A DNA stretch of 64,000 nucleotides from Candidatus Methanosphaera massiliense (GCF_028890305.1 NZ_JARBXM010000001.1:436501-500500); one strand, 5' to 3'. Numbered from the stretch's first letter, positions 18,438 to 31,296 are shown. Notes: generated by a model not told the origin, from the sequence alone. Numbers and translations: made by a program.

Positions 18438-19603
18438 AACATTTCACCCTTCTTTAATCTGTATTGACCTACGCTACTATATTCTTTATCTTTGAATTTT
18501 TCAGAGTCCAGTAGTGGTAGTGCTGTTATTATTACTTTCTCTACTTTTTCAGGGTCTATATTTTTATATTCAGGATTATCTGTCATTATAATAATACAAT
18601 CCGCATCATATGCTTCATCTAATGTTATTTTCTTTGCACCGTGTTGTTCAATTAATTCTTCAGATATTTTATCATCATGTACCCAGACTTCAACATCCCT
18701 GCTTACAAAATCATCTATTAATATTAATGATGCATTATCTTTCTCGGTTTTTAATGTATCATCATTTGTTACTCCCAATACTGCTACTGTGGTCTCAAAC
18801 ATTGCAAGATGTTCTTTTAAGTATAATTCCTTCTCAGCCATGTAAGCCATATGATATGCTACATAATTATTAGTACTTCTTGTTGTCTCAGATAACTGTG
18901 ATGCTTCACCATACTCATCTGCTAATTTAACTATTTCTTCAGAATTTCTAATTGTTTTATTATCTAACACTGGCTGAGGATATAATAAATTAACATTTTC
19001 ATCCAAATTTGCCATATCTATTGCTTCTATTAAATCAACTGTAAGTGCCTCTGATAATATTGCTGTCTGATTTGACAGTGCTATTAAGGTATCCCTGTAT
19101 GCTGATTGTAGTATTGGTATTATTTCTGCTGACTGAATATGTTTTACTGTCTTTATTTCATCACCCCTATTCTCATATAGATTAATTGTTCTTTCTAGAC
19201 TAGTTTCATTCTTTCCAGCAGCTACCCTGACATTTTCTGTTATTTTTGTTGTGTAGGCTAGGTTTATATCAGGAATTAATTCATATTCATCGATTATTTT
19301 TGACATTTTATATACTGTCCTTGGTGGTACTACTGTGTCAAAAATCATTACTGCATCTTCACGTATACTATCTCTTATCTCAGTACATGCTTCTTTTAGT
19401 GGTGTTATATCATATTCTCCATTTATTATACAGTTTTGTGTGAATATAATATTATCTGCATTGGAAAATATTTCTAGTGAGCTTTCTTTTGGAAGATCTG
19501 TTTCTATGTCTCCAGTTTTATCATAGATTATTATTTCATCTGAATTAATCTTTTCATATCCTGTTAAATCAGTTTCATTATTTGGATATATTATTGTCTT
19601 CAT
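18434..19603 (-). CDS. UDP-sugar dehydrogenase-like protein lacking catalytic motifs
   Basis: The 389-residue protein follows the layout of UDP-glucose/UDP-ManNAc dehydrogenases. Residues 50-130 match the end of the NAD domain ([13 protein letters not shown]), 155-200 the central helical domain ([14 protein letters not shown]), and 270-350 the UDP-binding domain ([13 protein letters not shown]...[15 protein letters not shown]). However, the GxGxxG loop at the N-terminus is absent. The active-site cysteine block (normally GxCxPxD), expected near residue 208, reads LLYPQPVLD. It is probably not a dehydrogenase. Its start follows GGAAG, and its end overlaps cfbD, which suggests a link to F430 synthesis; this is an inference. 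Confidence 0.7.
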   Translation of the reverse strand: MKTIIYPNNETDLTGYEKINSDEIIIYDKTGDIETDLPKESSLEIFSNADNIIFTQNCIINGEYDITPLKEACTEIRDSIREDAVMIFDTVVPPRTVYKMSKIIDEYELIPDINLAYTTKITENVRVAAGKNETSLERTINLYENRGDEIKTVKHIQSAEIIPILQSAYRDTLIALSNQTAILSEALTVDLIEAIDMANLDENVNLLYPQPVLDNKTIRNSEEIVKLADEYGEASQLSETTRSTNNYVAYHMAYMAEKELYLKEHLAMFETTVAVLGVTNDDTLKTEKDNASLILIDDFVSRDVEVWVHDDKISEELIEQHGAKKITLDEAYDADCIIIMTDNPEYKNIDPEKVEKVIITALPLLDSEKFKDKEYSSVGQYRLKKGEML

Positions 19604-19626
19604 GAATTATACTTCCTTGAACTATT

Positions 19627-20817
19627 TTACTTATTTGAGATAATACTTATAATATCATTCTGTTTTAGTTCTTGATCACTTGCTATCCTCATATTCTTTC
19701 TTGCATCAATAGCATGTGTAAATCCCTCACCAATATCTGTGTGGATACAGTATGCTAAATCTCTAGGATTTGATCCCTGTGGTATTAGCAGTGCATCTGG
19801 TAATATATTACCCTTCTGGTCTGAGTATTTATGTTCATCTTCTACTGGGTAAACAACTATCTGTTTTAATACATCGTATACTGCTGTGTTTATTGTTTTC
19901 TGTATTCCTGTAGAACCATATTTTTTTAGTACATTCTCATCAATGTATTCTAAAGCCATTTTCTGTTTTTCAGATAATTTATCTTCTGCTAGTATTTCAA
20001 AATGGTCTTCTCCACTTTTGTATTTAATTAATCCTGCTTTAGCAGCATTTACTAGTGCTAATTCTGATTCTGCACTTGTTGGAATTACTTTTTCATATTG
20101 TTCCTGTAATCTTCTTATATTCTCTTCTGCTTGTGGTGTGTCTATTTTGTTTGCAACAATTATGATAGGTTTTGCATATTCAAGTAATTTATCGAGGAAT
20201 TTTAGGATATCTTCTTTTTCCCATTTATCATATTGGTCATCCATTATTCTTTCTGCTTCAATTACATCATCTAATAAAACACCAGCACCACTTAATTGGT
20301 CAGCTATAACTTTAGCAAAGTTTAAATGTTCTGACATTACTTTTCTTATGAGTCTTGGCCAATTTCTTTCTAGTATTGAATATACCCACATTGTAACTTC
20401 ATGTTTAAGGAAATTAACGTCATCTAATGGGTCATGACTTCCTGGTTCACAAGGATTTCCTTCTTCATCAGTACCCCCTGAAGCATCAATGATATGTATT
20501 AATGCTCTTGCCTGACTAAGGTCATCAAGGAATTTGTTACCTAAACCTTTTCCTTCATAAGCTCCTGGAACTAATCCTGCAACATCAATTAATTCTACAG
20601 GAATATATCTTGTACCATCTTCACATTTTCCTGTTCTTGGATTACATGTAAGGTTTAATTCTTTACATGGACATTCATCTGTTACATATGCTATTGCTGC
20701 ATTTGCATCGATTGTTGTGAAGGGATAGTTAGCAACTTCTGCCTCTGATAATGTTGCTGAATTAAAAAATGATGATTTACCTACATTTGGTTTTCCCGTT
20801 ACTGCTATTTGTAGCAT
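19627..20817 (-). CDS. YchF/Obg-related GTP-binding protein with TGS domain
   Basis: This 396-residue P-loop GTPase belongs to the archaeal YchF-like branch of the Obg/DRG family. G1 GKPNVGKSS lies at residues 8-16, G3 DVAG near 78 and G4 NKID near 228. A cysteine-bearing insertion ([17 protein letters not shown]) follows the first domain. The C-terminal TGS domain covers roughly the last 80 residues. Such proteins associate with ribosomes. It is the first gene of a likely operon with the dehydrogenase-like gene and cfbD (23-base gap). Confidence 0.88.
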   Translation of the reverse strand: MLQIAVTGKPNVGKSSFFNSATLSEAEVANYPFTTIDANAAIAYVTDECPCKELNLTCNPRTGKCEDGTRYIPVELIDVAGLVPGAYEGKGLGNKFLDDLSQARALIHIIDASGGTDEEGNPCEPGSHDPLDDVNFLKHEVTMWVYSILERNWPRLIRKVMSEHLNFAKVIADQLSGAGVLLDDVIEAERIMDDQYDKWEKEDILKFLDKLLEYAKPIIIVANKIDTPQAEENIRRLQEQYEKVIPTSAESELALVNAAKAGLIKYKSGEDHFEILAEDKLSEKQKMALEYIDENVLKKYGSTGIQKTINTAVYDVLKQIVVYPVEDEHKYSDQKGNILPDALLIPQGSNPRDLAYCIHTDIGEGFTHAIDARKNMRIASDQELKQNDIISIISNK

Positions 20818-21075
20818 ATCTGATCTCCTTTCTAATTTTAATCAAAAATTTTATTCATAGTATAATCTAATTATACTTAATAAATTAATAAAAATAATAA
20901 TTAATTCATCATGAAAAAATTCATGTGAAAAATTTTCCAGTAAATTGAAAAAAAAACTGAATTATATAATAAATAAATATATCTTTTTAATAGTTTAATA
21001 ATATACTCATTTAATTGAATGTAAAAAAAAGGTTATTAAAAAAAAAATAAGGTGAGTTATCAGTGTATTATTATT

Positions 21076-21702
21076 TTAGATTACCACTACACACATATAA
21101 CCGAAGTCCATTTGTTTTGCCTCTTCTAATGTTATATGTACTATTTGTTCATCAGGATAACTTAATTTCTCACATATTGTAATTCCATGTTCTGGACTAA
21201 ATCCATGGTCTATCAAGTATTCTGCTAATTCACTAATATGTCTATTAGGTAGTATTATATTTGGTCTAGAGTTATCTAACTTGTCTAGTAAATCTTCTGT
21301 TGGTGCTTTTCCACCATGTATTGTTAAGAGATTTGCTGTATCCCATGGTATTTCTAGTTTTGCTGCTGCTAGTTGTATTGAGCTTATTCCAGGTAATACG
21401 TTGACCTTTGTATTAGGTGATAATTTTTTAATTGTTTTTAACATTCCTGAAAATCCTGGATCTCCTGTGGATAACACTGTTACTGTGAATCCTTCTTCTA
21501 GATATGATACTGCTTTTTTTATAGTTTTTGGTATGTCTCTTGGTTCTAGTACTACCATTTCTGCATTTGTATTATTAAATAAATCTAATGATCTTTTACT
21601 ACCTACAAGTACATCTGAGTTTTCAATTACGTCTAATGCTTTTAATGTTAAATATTCTCTTGCTCCAGGACCTATCCCTACAATATTCATTTTATTACTC
21701 AT
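21076..21702 (-). CDS. cbiE: Cobalt-precorrin-7 C5-methyltransferase
   Basis: CbiE methylates C5 of the corrin ring in cobamide synthesis; methanogens need cobamides for methyl transfer. The 208-residue protein has the SAM-methyltransferase start MNIVGIGPGAREYLTLKA, then STGDPGFSGM and PGISSIQLAAAKL. ATG 21702 follows AGGTG by five bases, so I prefer it to the open codon seven positions upstream. No neighbouring cobalamin gene is seen. CbiT, sometimes fused to CbiE, is absent from this protein. Confidence 0.88.
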   Translation of the reverse strand: MSNKMNIVGIGPGAREYLTLKALDVIENSDVLVGSKRSLDLFNNTNAEMVVLEPRDIPKTIKKAVSYLEEGFTVTVLSTGDPGFSGMLKTIKKLSPNTKVNVLPGISSIQLAAAKLEIPWDTANLLTIHGGKAPTEDLLDKLDNSRPNIILPNRHISELAEYLIDHGFSPEHGITICEKLSYPDEQIVHITLEEAKQMDFGYMCVVVI

Positions 21703-21854
21703 ATAAGCACCTTCATCAATCATATTATATTGTTCATTTTTTAATTTGTTAGTTCCTTGTCTTATAATTATAGTTTAGAGTATTGGATAATAAATTATGA
21801 AAAAATAGTATCAATTTTATTTAAAGAAAAAAAGGTGGTGAATATTAGTTAATG

Positions 21855-23144
21855 TTATAATAGGTCTAGTAATCCTGGTACTAATCCATATATTAATAAC
21901 ATTACTATTATTACCATAATTATGCTGGATATTGTTCTTATCATTACTCCAGACTTTTTTTCGCTTATTTCATGATGAGATATGAAATTTAGTACTGTGT
22001 TAAATCTTCTGCTTATCCAGCATCTCATATTCATAGGTAATTTTCTAGTGTAATGATTTAATGTATCATTGAATTGTTTTCGTCTGTCTGGTCTTATTTT
22101 AATATTTATTAACTCTTCTAGTATGAGTCCACCATCTAATGGTTTCATTGGAAGTAAATTAAATGTTCCTACAGCAAGATTTAAGAAGAATATCATTGAG
22201 AATAATTCTTCTAGTTGTGATAGAATTGCTGGTAATATTGTACCATACTTTTCTCTTGCTTCTGGAGATACTATTTTATGTTCCTGTGTTCTTATTCCAA
22301 TGTATGGTCTAGTGCTATTGTTAGGGTTTGAACCGGTTACAACATTATATGTTCCCGAATTTGTTGCTATTGTTAGATTGTCTCCAATATGCGTGTTATT
22401 CACTGCTTTTGTATAACTAGTTGTGTTTAATGTTGTTTGATTATTTACTTGTGTTATTACCATTCCATCATATAATATTCCTTCTGCCGGACTTGCTGGT
22501 ACTACACTTGATATCTCCATACCATCTGTTGTGTATACATTTTCTGTTGCTAGAAATCCTCCAATTCCAGCAACTACTAGTAGAGCTATTATTGCTAGAC
22601 CTACATTAAACATTGGCCCGGCAAAATATATTCTTAGCTTGCTTATACCATTAGCTTTGTCTATTTCATCCTGATTTGGTTCAACGAATGCGCCTGGGAT
22701 TATAGCAAATAAAAGTAATCCAACAGAATCTACACTAATACCTTCAACACGTGATAAAATTCCATGGCCACCTTCATGAATTATCAGTACTGTTGCCAAA
22801 GCTATTAAACCTGATGCAAATGGTATGTATATCGGTGACCCTGGAATATCTACTCCTGGAAGTATCAATGAAACTGTAGGTGTTTCAAACATTAACTGTA
22901 TCGACCAAACTAATGACACGACCATTAATATTATCAGAAATATACCTACAGGAATTGATATATTCATATACCACTTCCAAAATCTTGGACAAGCATTAGC
23001 AATCCTATCAATAACGTCTTTAAGCTTATCTGTTTTAAGCATTAACACTATTCCATCCATGGTTATGTTATATTTATCCTTAAGTAAGTATGCTAAGACC
23101 CATACCACTATAAATCCTATTACATAATACCATAATGCATTCAT
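21855..23144 (-). CDS. Site-2 protease family membrane metalloprotease (M50)
   Basis: This 429-residue multi-pass protein has the zinc motif HEGGH at residues 123-127 and the second signature FNLLPMKPLDGG near 335, which provides the third ligand. A PDZ-like segment lies between (around 205-275, VVPASPAEGILYDGMVITQVN). It would cleave membrane-embedded substrates. Its substrate and partner proteases are not indicated by the neighbours, cbiE and purL. Confidence 0.88.
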   Translation of the reverse strand: MNALWYYVIGFIVVWVLAYLLKDKYNITMDGIVLMLKTDKLKDVIDRIANACPRFWKWYMNISIPVGIFLIILMVVSLVWSIQLMFETPTVSLILPGVDIPGSPIYIPFASGLIALATVLIIHEGGHGILSRVEGISVDSVGLLLFAIIPGAFVEPNQDEIDKANGISKLRIYFAGPMFNVGLAIIALLVVAGIGGFLATENVYTTDGMEISSVVPASPAEGILYDGMVITQVNNQTTLNTTSYTKAVNNTHIGDNLTIATNSGTYNVVTGSNPNNSTRPYIGIRTQEHKIVSPEAREKYGTILPAILSQLEELFSMIFFLNLAVGTFNLLPMKPLDGGLILEELINIKIRPDRRKQFNDTLNHYTRKLPMNMRCWISRRFNTVLNFISHHEISEKKSGVMIRTISSIIMVIIVMLLIYGLVPGLLDLL

Positions 23145-23189
23145 AGAATTACCCTCAAAATAAATAAGTTTTATATTACAATTTAAGTT

Positions 23190-25355
23190 TTATGCCATAT
23201 GTGTTTCAATTGTTGTCGTGTTTGCTTTTACTAATTCATCAACATTAATATTAATTATCTCATCATTATCCTTTACAACAAAACCATCATCAGATACTGT
23301 ACCAATAACAGCAAATGACACATTACCTTCTAATAATAATTTCATATCCTCTAATTTATCCTCTTTAACTGTAACAATAAATCTACCATTAGTTTCAGAG
23401 AATAATTTATCAGTTAAAGATAACTCCTCACCACAAGGTATGTCTTTTAAATCAATATTTACTCCCATACCGGACTTAATACTCATTAATGATAGTGCTA
23501 CTAATAATCCACCCTTAGAAATATCATGAACAGCTGTGATGTCATCATTATATTCTTTGATGAGATCTTTTATCATCATAGATGTTTCATAATTTTCATC
23601 AATTCTAATTTTAGGAGGATATCCCTGCACAATATCTTGTACTGTCTTATAGTATTGTGAACCATCAAGTTCAGAGTAAGTATTTCCTATTATTAATACT
23701 AAATCACCCTTATTTTTGAAGGTCATAGTCTTAATATAGTTGTTATTTAATTTTCCAACTGTACCAACTATTGGTGATGGATTTACTGTTACACCTTCTG
23801 TTTCATTATAGAAACTTACATTTCCACTGATGAATGGTACTTCAAATTTATTAGCAACATCACTCATACCTCTTACTGCTTCCTTGAATTGCCAGAATAC
23901 CTCCGGTTTTTCTGGATTACCAAAGTTTAAACAGTCTACTAAGGCTAATGGTCTTCCACCCATACTTATAGAATTATTTATTGATTCAAGAACAGCTGCT
24001 GCAGCTCCATCATATGGATTTAATAATACATGAGTACTGTTACAATCTGTTCCTATAGTAAATGATGTATCGCCGTCTACTTTAATTACTGCTGCATCAT
24101 CTCCAGGTTTTACAATTGTTCTTAATTGTACTTCATGGTCATATTGACTGTATACCCATTCTTTACTAGTGATGTTTTCTGATGCAAGTAAGCTTAAAAG
24201 TGCTTCCTGTGGATTTACATCTTTTAAAGTTACATCTTCTATTACTTTTTCAGGTTCTTTAGCCTCTCTTTCTATGATTGGTGCCTCTGTAAATAGGATA
24301 TTTGGAGCATGACATATTTCTTCATCCCCATCTTTGATTATGAATTCTCTTTTATCAATGATTGTTCCTATTACTGCATGAGAAAGGTCGTGTTTTTCAC
24401 ATATTTCAAATGCTTTTTCTACATCATCTGGGGAAATAGCAAATACCATTCTTTCCTGTGATTCAGAGAGCATTATCTCATATGGTGTCATGTTTTCTTC
24501 TCTTAGAGGTATCTTATTTAAATCAATAAGTGAACCATTACCACCTTTGTCTGCCATTTCTGATAGACAACATGTGAGTCCTCCTCCTCCAAGGTCTTTT
24601 ACTCCGTGAATATTTAATGTATCAAGCAATTCATATGTTGCTTCCATTACTCTTTTCTTAGTAAATGGATCTGCTACTTGTACTGCCGGCCTATCTTCTA
24701 TCTCAGATTTACTAGTTAATTCCTCAGATGCAAAAGTTACTCCGTGTATTCCATCTCTTCCAGTTGTTCCACCCATTAACAGGAAAACATCTCCTACTAC
24801 TGGTGCTGAACCGTAAACTATTTCATCCTTTTTTACTAGTCCTGCACATACTACGTTGACCATTGGATTGTATTGGAAATTATCATCAAATTCTATTTCT
24901 CCACCTACTGTTGGAACACCTATACGATTTCCGTAATCTGAGATTCCTTTAACAACGTAATCAAATATGTATTTAGACCTCTGATCACTCATATGACCAA
25001 ATCGTAGTGCGTCTAAGAGCACTACTGGTCTTGCACCCATACTTATAATATCTCTTACTATTCCACCAATTCCAGTTCCAGCTCCACCATATGGTTCTAC
25101 AGCGGATGGATGGTTGTGACTTTCCATACCTATAGCTAATGCATAATCATCAGTTAGACTTACTATTCCTGCATCATCTCCAGGACCTAATATCACATCT
25201 GGCCCTTCTGTTGGAAAGTTTCTTAGAATGGGTTTACTACTTTTATAGGAACAATGTTCTGAAAACATTACATCCATCATTCCTAGTTCTAATTCATTAG
25301 GTTTTCTTCCTAATACTTCATCTATATATTTTAATTCATCATCAGTTAAAACCAT
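23190..25355 (-). CDS. purL: Phosphoribosylformylglycinamidine synthase subunit PurL
   Basis: PurL performs the ATP-dependent fourth step of purine synthesis together with PurQ and PurS. The 721-residue protein has the small-PurL signature [12 protein letters not shown] near the N-terminus, the duplicated PurM-like halves and [12 protein letters not shown] 25355 begins [11 protein letters not shown]; an in-frame TTG four codons earlier is possible, since AGGT sits closer to it. The gene ends 45 bases before the M50 protease start. Confidence 0.95.
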   Translation of the reverse strand: MVLTDDELKYIDEVLGRKPNELELGMMDVMFSEHCSYKSSKPILRNFPTEGPDVILGPGDDAGIVSLTDDYALAIGMESHNHPSAVEPYGGAGTGIGGIVRDIISMGARPVVLLDALRFGHMSDQRSKYIFDYVVKGISDYGNRIGVPTVGGEIEFDDNFQYNPMVNVVCAGLVKKDEIVYGSAPVVGDVFLLMGGTTGRDGIHGVTFASEELTSKSEIEDRPAVQVADPFTKKRVMEATYELLDTLNIHGVKDLGGGGLTCCLSEMADKGGNGSLIDLNKIPLREENMTPYEIMLSESQERMVFAISPDDVEKAFEICEKHDLSHAVIGTIIDKREFIIKDGDEEICHAPNILFTEAPIIEREAKEPEKVIEDVTLKDVNPQEALLSLLASENITSKEWVYSQYDHEVQLRTIVKPGDDAAVIKVDGDTSFTIGTDCNSTHVLLNPYDGAAAAVLESINNSISMGGRPLALVDCLNFGNPEKPEVFWQFKEAVRGMSDVANKFEVPFISGNVSFYNETEGVTVNPSPIVGTVGKLNNNYIKTMTFKNKGDLVLIIGNTYSELDGSQYYKTVQDIVQGYPPKIRIDENYETSMMIKDLIKEYNDDITAVHDISKGGLLVALSLMSIKSGMGVNIDLKDIPCGEELSLTDKLFSETNGRFIVTVKEDKLEDMKLLLEGNVSFAVIGTVSDDGFVVKDNDEIININVDELVKANTTTIETHMA

Positions 25356-25408
25356 AAACTCATACAACCTATAAATTAAGTTATAAACTAGTACTTAGTT
25401 ATTTATTC

Positions 25409-28400
25409 TTATTCTTTAATTACTATTTTAAGTTGTTCGTCTTCAATCTTCCATTCTTTCATATAACCATTATCAGTAACGGGTTCAAATACTAATTTAT
25501 CTGTACGGACCTCATTAGAAATGTAATCTTGATGTGGTATTACAGCATCTTTGAATTCATCACTGCATTCTACTGTTACATGTATATTAGCTTCTACATT
25601 TAAATCTAAATCTTTTCTCATATCTTGTATACGTCTTATTAGTTCACGTGCCATTGCTTCTGAGTATATTTCTGGTGTTAATTCTGTGTTTACGTATACA
25701 CTACCACCTTCAAAGTCACAGCTTACTAGATTATCTGGTAATTCTTTCTCGAAGAGTATTTCTTCTTCATTTAAGGTTATATCTTTATCATCGAATGATA
25801 TTGTGTATGTTCCTTCTTTGTTTAATGTATCCTGTACTTCTGCTCCATCAACTTCGTCTTGTTCGAAGTATTTTTTAACTCTTCCAAGGTCTCCTCTTAG
25901 TTTTGGTCCTAGTATTGACATGTTTGGTTTAGCTATTATTATTGCATTTTCTAGTTCTGAGTCTATTGTTATATGTTTAGTGTTTGCTTGTTCTAGTAAT
26001 ACGTTTTCAAGAGAGTTGATTGCATTTTTAATTGATTCGTTCTCGGTTACTATTGTTATATCTTGTACTGGCCATCTTAATTTGAATCTAGCTACATCTC
26101 TTGCATGTGCACTTGCTTCAAGAATATCTCTTATGTAATTCATGTTTTCTTCTAATTGTAGGTCTATTTCATTTTCATTGTATACCCAATCTAGCATGTG
26201 TACACTTTCAGGTGCATCTTTTTTTACGCCTCTTACAAGGTTTTGATAGATTTCCTCTGTTACATATGGTGCTATTGGTGCTAGTACTCTTATAAGATCT
26301 TTTAATGTGTAGTATAATGTGTAGTATGCTCCTAATTTATCAGGATCATCGCTTTCTACCCATGTTCTTCCTCTGATTAATCTTACATACCATCTGCTTA
26401 AATCTTCTAGTATGAAATCTGAGATTTTTTCGGTTGCTCTGTTAAATACTAGTGCATTAATGTCGTCTTCTACTGATTTTATTAGACTGTTTACTCGTGA
26501 TCTTATCCAGAGGTCTTCTTCTCTGAATACTAAATCATCTTTGTTGTGTTTTGTTGGGTCAAAGTTATCTAGTGCCATGTATGTTGTTGAGAAATAATAT
26601 ACATTCCATAGTATGTTGAATAGTTTTGCAGAGTTCTGTACTTCTTCCCAATGGAATTTGAGGTCATCCCATGGTTTGTTAGCATCTAATAAGTAGAATC
26701 TTAGAATATCTGCCCCATACTTTTCTATTACTTCTTCAGGACTTACAACATTTCCTAATGATTTACTCATCTTTTTACCCTCTTCATCGAGAGTAAATCC
26801 GTGCATTAATACTTTCTTGTATGGTGCTTTTCCAAATGCGGCTACACCTAATCCTAACTGTGAGTAAAACCATCCTCTTGTCTGGTCATGTCCTTCTGCT
26901 ATGAAATCGTATGGGAACCAGTCGTCAAAGTTTTTAGATGGATTTTGTGGGTAATGTAATGCTGCCCATCCTGCTACACCAGAATCTATCCATACATCTA
27001 GTACGTCAGGTACTCTTTTCATTTCATGTCCACATTCACATGGGATTGTTATGTTGTCTACATGAGGTCTGTGTACAAAGTCACCTGTTAATGTATCATC
27101 GCCAGATAATTCTTTTAATTCTTTCTTGGATCCTACTACTATTTTCTTTCCACATTCTGGACATATCCATATTGGTAATGGTATTCCCCAATATCTTTGT
27201 CTTGATATGGTCCAATCTCTAGCATTTTCAACCCAGTTTCTGAATCTGCTTTCTCCAGCCCATGATGGTACCCATTCTACTGCATCTAATTGTTCTAGCA
27301 TTTTGTCTTTTATTTCTGTTACCTTTATGAACCATTGTGTTGTTGCGATATATATGATTGGTGTTTTACATCTCCAACAGAATCCTACACGGTGGTTTAT
27401 TGTTCCTTGTTTTAGTAGTGCATTTTTATGGTATAAATCATGTGTTATTTCATCATTTGTTTCTCTTGTTGGTTTTGATGCATATTTTCCTGCTTCTTCT
27501 GTGTAGCATCCGTTTTCATCTACTGGACAGAATGGTTTTATTCCATTCTTTATAGATACTTCATAGTCTTCCGGTCCATGTCCTGGTGCTGTATGTACAC
27601 AACCAGTACCTTCATCTAGTGTTACGTGTGTACCTAGGATTACTCTGTGATTAAATTCTTTTTGTAAGGTTACTTCTTCCACTAGTGGATGGTTGTATTC
27701 TAAACCGTCTAATTCTTTTCCCTGTACTGTCTTAAGTATTGTTTTTTCTGTGTCACCAAAGACTGTGTCTATTAGTTCATCAGCCATTATAAATATTTCA
27801 TCTTTTCCAGTTTCAGGATTAGCTACTTTAACATAGCTGTATTGATAGTCTGGATGTACACTTACTGCAAGGTTTGATGGTATTGTCCATGGAGTTGTTG
27901 TCCAGATTAGAATGTATGTTGTTGCATCATCATATTCCTGTTCTTTTAGTGGGAATTTAACATAAATTGATGGGTCTTCTTGTTCACCATATTCTATTTC
28001 TGCATTTGCTAATGCTGTTTCACAGTGTGGACACCATGTGATTACTCTTTTATCCTGTACTAGTAAATCATTTTTATCTGCTTGTTGTAATGTCCACCAA
28101 CATGATTCTATATATCCATTATCATAGGTTACGTATGGATCATCCCAGTCCATCCATATACCCATACTTTTGAATTGTTTTGTCATGTCTTCCTTGTTTT
28201 TTATGGCGAATTCTTTACATTTTTCTACAAACTTATCGATTCCGTATTTTTCCTCGATTTCTTGTTTACTTTTAATATTTAGTAATTCTTCCACCTTGTG
28301 TTCTATTGGAAGTCCATGTGTATCCCATCCAGCTTGTCTTCTTAGACTATATCCAGACATGCTTTTAAATCTTAAGTATGCGTCTTTTAATGTCTTATTC

Positions 28401-28579
28401 CAAGCTGTTCCTAAATGTATTCTTCCACTACAATATGGTGGTCCATCAAGAAATGAGTATCTTGGTTTATGTTCTCGTAGTTTATTTGTTTTGTTATATA
28501 TATCATTTTCATTCCAAAATGATTCGATTTTCTTTTCTAAATCTTTATTATATCCCTGTTCTACCTCATTTATTGGCAT
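25409..28579 (-). CDS. ileS: Isoleucyl-tRNA synthetase
   Basis: IleS charges tRNA-Ile. The 1056-residue protein is full length, with the class I HIGH-type motif IHLG at residues 54-57 and KMSKSLGN near the centre. The editing domain ([13 protein letters not shown]) and the zinc-binding cysteines (CPECGKK) are intact. AGGAG precedes the ATG. It lies 53 bases upstream of purL and probably shares its transcript. Confidence 0.97.
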   Translation of the reverse strand: MPINEVEQGYNKDLEKKIESFWNENDIYNKTNKLREHKPRYSFLDGPPYCSGRIHLGTAWNKTLKDAYLRFKSMSGYSLRRQAGWDTHGLPIEHKVEELLNIKSKQEIEEKYGIDKFVEKCKEFAIKNKEDMTKQFKSMGIWMDWDDPYVTYDNGYIESCWWTLQQADKNDLLVQDKRVITWCPHCETALANAEIEYGEQEDPSIYVKFPLKEQEYDDATTYILIWTTTPWTIPSNLAVSVHPDYQYSYVKVANPETGKDEIFIMADELIDTVFGDTEKTILKTVQGKELDGLEYNHPLVEEVTLQKEFNHRVILGTHVTLDEGTGCVHTAPGHGPEDYEVSIKNGIKPFCPVDENGCYTEEAGKYASKPTRETNDEITHDLYHKNALLKQGTINHRVGFCWRCKTPIIYIATTQWFIKVTEIKDKMLEQLDAVEWVPSWAGESRFRNWVENARDWTISRQRYWGIPLPIWICPECGKKIVVGSKKELKELSGDDTLTGDFVHRPHVDNITIPCECGHEMKRVPDVLDVWIDSGVAGWAALHYPQNPSKNFDDWFPYDFIAEGHDQTRGWFYSQLGLGVAAFGKAPYKKVLMHGFTLDEEGKKMSKSLGNVVSPEEVIEKYGADILRFYLLDANKPWDDLKFHWEEVQNSAKLFNILWNVYYFSTTYMALDNFDPTKHNKDDLVFREEDLWIRSRVNSLIKSVEDDINALVFNRATEKISDFILEDLSRWYVRLIRGRTWVESDDPDKLGAYYTLYYTLKDLIRVLAPIAPYVTEEIYQNLVRGVKKDAPESVHMLDWVYNENEIDLQLEENMNYIRDILEASAHARDVARFKLRWPVQDITIVTENESIKNAINSLENVLLEQANTKHITIDSELENAIIIAKPNMSILGPKLRGDLGRVKKYFEQDEVDGAEVQDTLNKEGTYTISFDDKDITLNEEEILFEKELPDNLVSCDFEGGSVYVNTELTPEIYSEAMARELIRRIQDMRKDLDLNVEANIHVTVECSDEFKDAVIPHQDYISNEVRTDKLVFEPVTDNGYMKEWKIEDEQLKIVIKE

Positions 28580-28879
28580 ACAGAATCTCCTTTTATGTTT
28601 TATTTAATTATTGGGAAGTGTATTCATGAGTTTATGGTTTAAGTGTTTAATGAATAAATCCCTTTAGTATATCTATAATCTCATCATTTAATAGATGACA
28701 TTATAATCATTAATATATTTGTAAGTACTAACAATAATATCTAACCATTTTATCTTATTATACAAATCAAGGAGTAATTCATAAAACTTTTATTGTTATC
28801 TATTTCTCCATTTATTATCCTATTTATTACATGAAAGTATAATATAATAATTAATGAATAGGATTGGGTGAACATAGAG
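28580..28879. other. Divergent promoter region of ileS and a flavoprotein gene
   Basis: This 300-base A/T-rich spacer separates two divergent genes. I see the ribosome sites of both genes but no convincing palindrome, tRNA or coding signal. Confidence 0.5.
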
Positions 28880-29653
28880 ATGAATTATTTAATTATTAAT
28901 GGAAGTCCTAGACGTGAAAATACATGGAAGATTGTTGAGAGAGTTAAGGACACCTTATCAGATAGAAATAATGATGCATCATTTGAAGAGATTGATTTAC
29001 TAGATATTAATTTACCTCCTTGTATTGGATGTTATAGTTGTTTTACTAAAGGAGAATCTACTTGTCCTCACAGTAGTATTATTGAACCAATTGTTGAAAA
29101 AATGAAGAAATGTGATGGATTCATAATAACAAGCCCTGTATATGCTTTGAATGTGACAGGTTTGATTAAAAATTTCATAGATCATTTAGCATACTTTTAT
29201 CATAGGCCTTACTTTTTTAAGAAAAAAGCTATGATAGTTGTAACTACTGCCGGGTCAGGACATAATAAAGTGGGAGATTATCTTGATGAGACATTACGTA
29301 ATTGGGGATATAATGAACGTTTCAAACTATGCTTTGTTACCGCTCATGATACAAAAGGCCGTCTTCCATTGAAAACTAAGCAGAAGATTGATGCTGTAAC
29401 AAATAAATTCTATAATAGTATTTACAGTAAAAGTCTTAAAAGTCCTGATAGAAAAGCATTATTCTATTATAATCTATGGAGAGCTATGGCCTATAATAAC
29501 CATGTGCCTCTAGATAATAAGTATTGGGTTGATAATGATATGATTAACAATGAATTTCATCCAGATATTCCATGTAATTCATTAAAAAAGATTCCATACA
29601 AGATTTTTTATAGAATATTATTAGGATTTCTTAGTCGTAATACTGTGAAATAA
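28880..29653 (+). CDS. Flavodoxin-fold NADPH-dependent FMN reductase-type protein
   Basis: This 257-residue protein begins with the FMN-binding pattern NGSPRRENTW and has the Cys-rich loop PPCIGCYSCFTKGESTC typical of iron-sulfur flavoprotein relatives, then TSPVYALNVTGLIKNFIDH. Residues after about 190 are an extension without known motifs. The loop cysteines might bind a cluster or act in redox chemistry. The ATG at 28880 follows GGGTGA by eight bases; a GTG four codons upstream lies within that site. The gene is monocistronic. Confidence 0.8.
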   Translation: MNYLIINGSPRRENTWKIVERVKDTLSDRNNDASFEEIDLLDINLPPCIGCYSCFTKGESTCPHSSIIEPIVEKMKKCDGFIITSPVYALNVTGLIKNFIDHLAYFYHRPYFFKKKAMIVVTTAGSGHNKVGDYLDETLRNWGYNERFKLCFVTAHDTKGRLPLKTKQKIDAVTNKFYNSIYSKSLKSPDRKALFYYNLWRAMAYNNHVPLDNKYWVDNDMINNEFHPDIPCNSLKKIPYKIFYRILLGFLSRNTVK

Positions 29654-29746
29654 TCATTTAATAAAAAAAATATATCCATTATGGATTCTAATTCTCCACC
29701 ATATTTTTATTTCTATTTTAATGAAGAATTTATAAAAAAATATTTA

Positions 29747-29779
29747 AAAAAAAAATAGTTAAGTAAGTATTATTTAACT
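29747..29779 (-). terminator. Terminator of the S-adenosylmethionine synthetase gene
   Basis: Arms AGTTAA (29757-29762) and TTAACT (29774-29779) form a stem just after the stop codon on the minus strand. A U-run follows (complement of the A-run at 29747-29755). Confidence 0.55.
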
Positions 29780-29786
29780 ATACTAC

Positions 29787-31010
29787 TTAAAATGTTCTGA
29801 GTTTTCCTTCTAACATGAAGTCTTTGATGTCAGTTATGTTTTCTAACCATCTGTCAATGATTCTGGTTACATCTTCTTCTACATCTTCAACAGTGTATCC
29901 ATCTTCGGTTTGGATTTGTGCTCTTGCTGTTTTAGGTTGGTCGATAGGTTTACCAATTTGACTTAATATAATCATGTCAATGTTTTTTACTCCTTCAACA
30001 TCATTTACTACTTCTCTTGTTATTTCATTTGAGAGTAAGTTGTATATTTTACCTACGTGGTTAATAGGGTTTTTACCGGATGTTGCTTCCATGGACATTG
30101 GTCTGTTTGGAGTTATTAATCCATTTGCTCTGTTTCCTCTACCTACTGAACCATCATCTCCCATTTCAGCACTTGTACCTGTTACTGTTAAATAGTATCC
30201 TGATTCATCTTTTTTAGTTTCATCGTCTGCTGTGTTGATTAATGTTTCTACGTTTAAATCAGTTGTTTTTGCAGCTAAATCTTCTACTATGTCTGTTAAT
30301 TCATGTTTCATGTTAATGTATGAGTCTACATCATCAACATATTTTGATACGAAAGCTGCTGCTATTGTTAATGTAATGTTATCATTTTCACGAAGACCCA
30401 TTACTTTTATATCTTCTCCTACGTGAGGATATTGTTTTTTGAAGTCTTTACTGTTTAATAATTCCTCTGTTTTTAATACTAGATTTTCTGTTTCAGTAAA
30501 TGGTGCAAATCCTACTCCAAATGATGTATCATTTGATGATGGTATGTCGTTTGGTCTTTGGAATACATCTCTTAGGTCAGCTGAACCTTGTCCTATTTTA
30601 CATTCTACAACTGTACCATATTCAACGTCTAAGTTTATAATAGTATCATTTAGGAATTGTTTTGCTGCTTGTATAGCTATTGTGTCTACTCCTACTTTAT
30701 GTGTTTCACCATTTGGTAGGGTAAACTCGTTTGCTGCTCTTCCTGTTAATAATATTTGGATTGGTTTTATAATTTGTCCGCCACCGAATTTAGGATCAGA
30801 TTCACCTGCGGTAATTTGTACTTCATCAGTATTGTGGTGTAATACATGTCCTGCTTTTTCTTTGTATGTTTGTGATAAAACTCTACTTACAGTCTCTGCA
30901 ATTCCATCACTTATACTGTCAGGGTGACCTATTCCTTTTCTTTCTACTACTTCTATCTCATTTTGTCCTGCTGTTTTTCCTATAGCTTTTTCGATTTTTA
31001 TATTGCGCAT
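29787..31010 (-). CDS. mat: S-adenosylmethionine synthetase, archaeal type
   Basis: This enzyme makes S-adenosylmethionine from methionine and ATP. The 407-residue sequence is the archaeal MAT family, with [17 protein letters not shown] near the N-terminus, [12 protein letters not shown] and [13 protein letters not shown]. These differ clearly from bacterial MetK. GAGGTG precedes the ATG. The gene stands alone, with a terminator hairpin directly after it. Product supplies the many methyltransferases, such as CbiE. Confidence 0.96.
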   Translation of the reverse strand: MRNIKIEKAIGKTAGQNEIEVVERKGIGHPDSISDGIAETVSRVLSQTYKEKAGHVLHHNTDEVQITAGESDPKFGGGQIIKPIQILLTGRAANEFTLPNGETHKVGVDTIAIQAAKQFLNDTIINLDVEYGTVVECKIGQGSADLRDVFQRPNDIPSSNDTSFGVGFAPFTETENLVLKTEELLNSKDFKKQYPHVGEDIKVMGLRENDNITLTIAAAFVSKYVDDVDSYINMKHELTDIVEDLAAKTTDLNVETLINTADDETKKDESGYYLTVTGTSAEMGDDGSVGRGNRANGLITPNRPMSMEATSGKNPINHVGKIYNLLSNEITREVVNDVEGVKNIDMIILSQIGKPIDQPKTARAQIQTEDGYTVEDVEEDVTRIIDRWLENITDIKDFMLEGKLRTF

Positions 31011-31296
31011 TGCTACACCTCTTATTTTCTGTGTTAAAAATGATTTATGACTCTAATTTTTGTTAAAAAAAACTAATGATTGTAATTTTTGTTGAAAAAA
31101 TATTTTACTATATTATGATGTTACTTTAATCAAACCATTATAATAAGTATATTTATTTTTTAAATATTTAATAGTTTTAGTTGGTAATACCTGAGATTTT
31201 AGCTTCTTTTATATTATTCTATTTTCAATGAATAATTAATAAACTAACAAAACAATTATTGTATAATGATAATATATTATAAAATAACATTATATT

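Noticed and set aside
22320-22345. GTTTGAACC-like string suggesting a tRNA T-arm
   Set aside because: It lies inside the site-2 protease coding sequence and has no cloverleaf partners.
29682-29696. Short palindrome ATCCAT-T-ATGGAT after the flavoprotein gene
   Set aside because: A 13-base repeat with a one-base centre and no T-run; too weak to call a terminator or operator.
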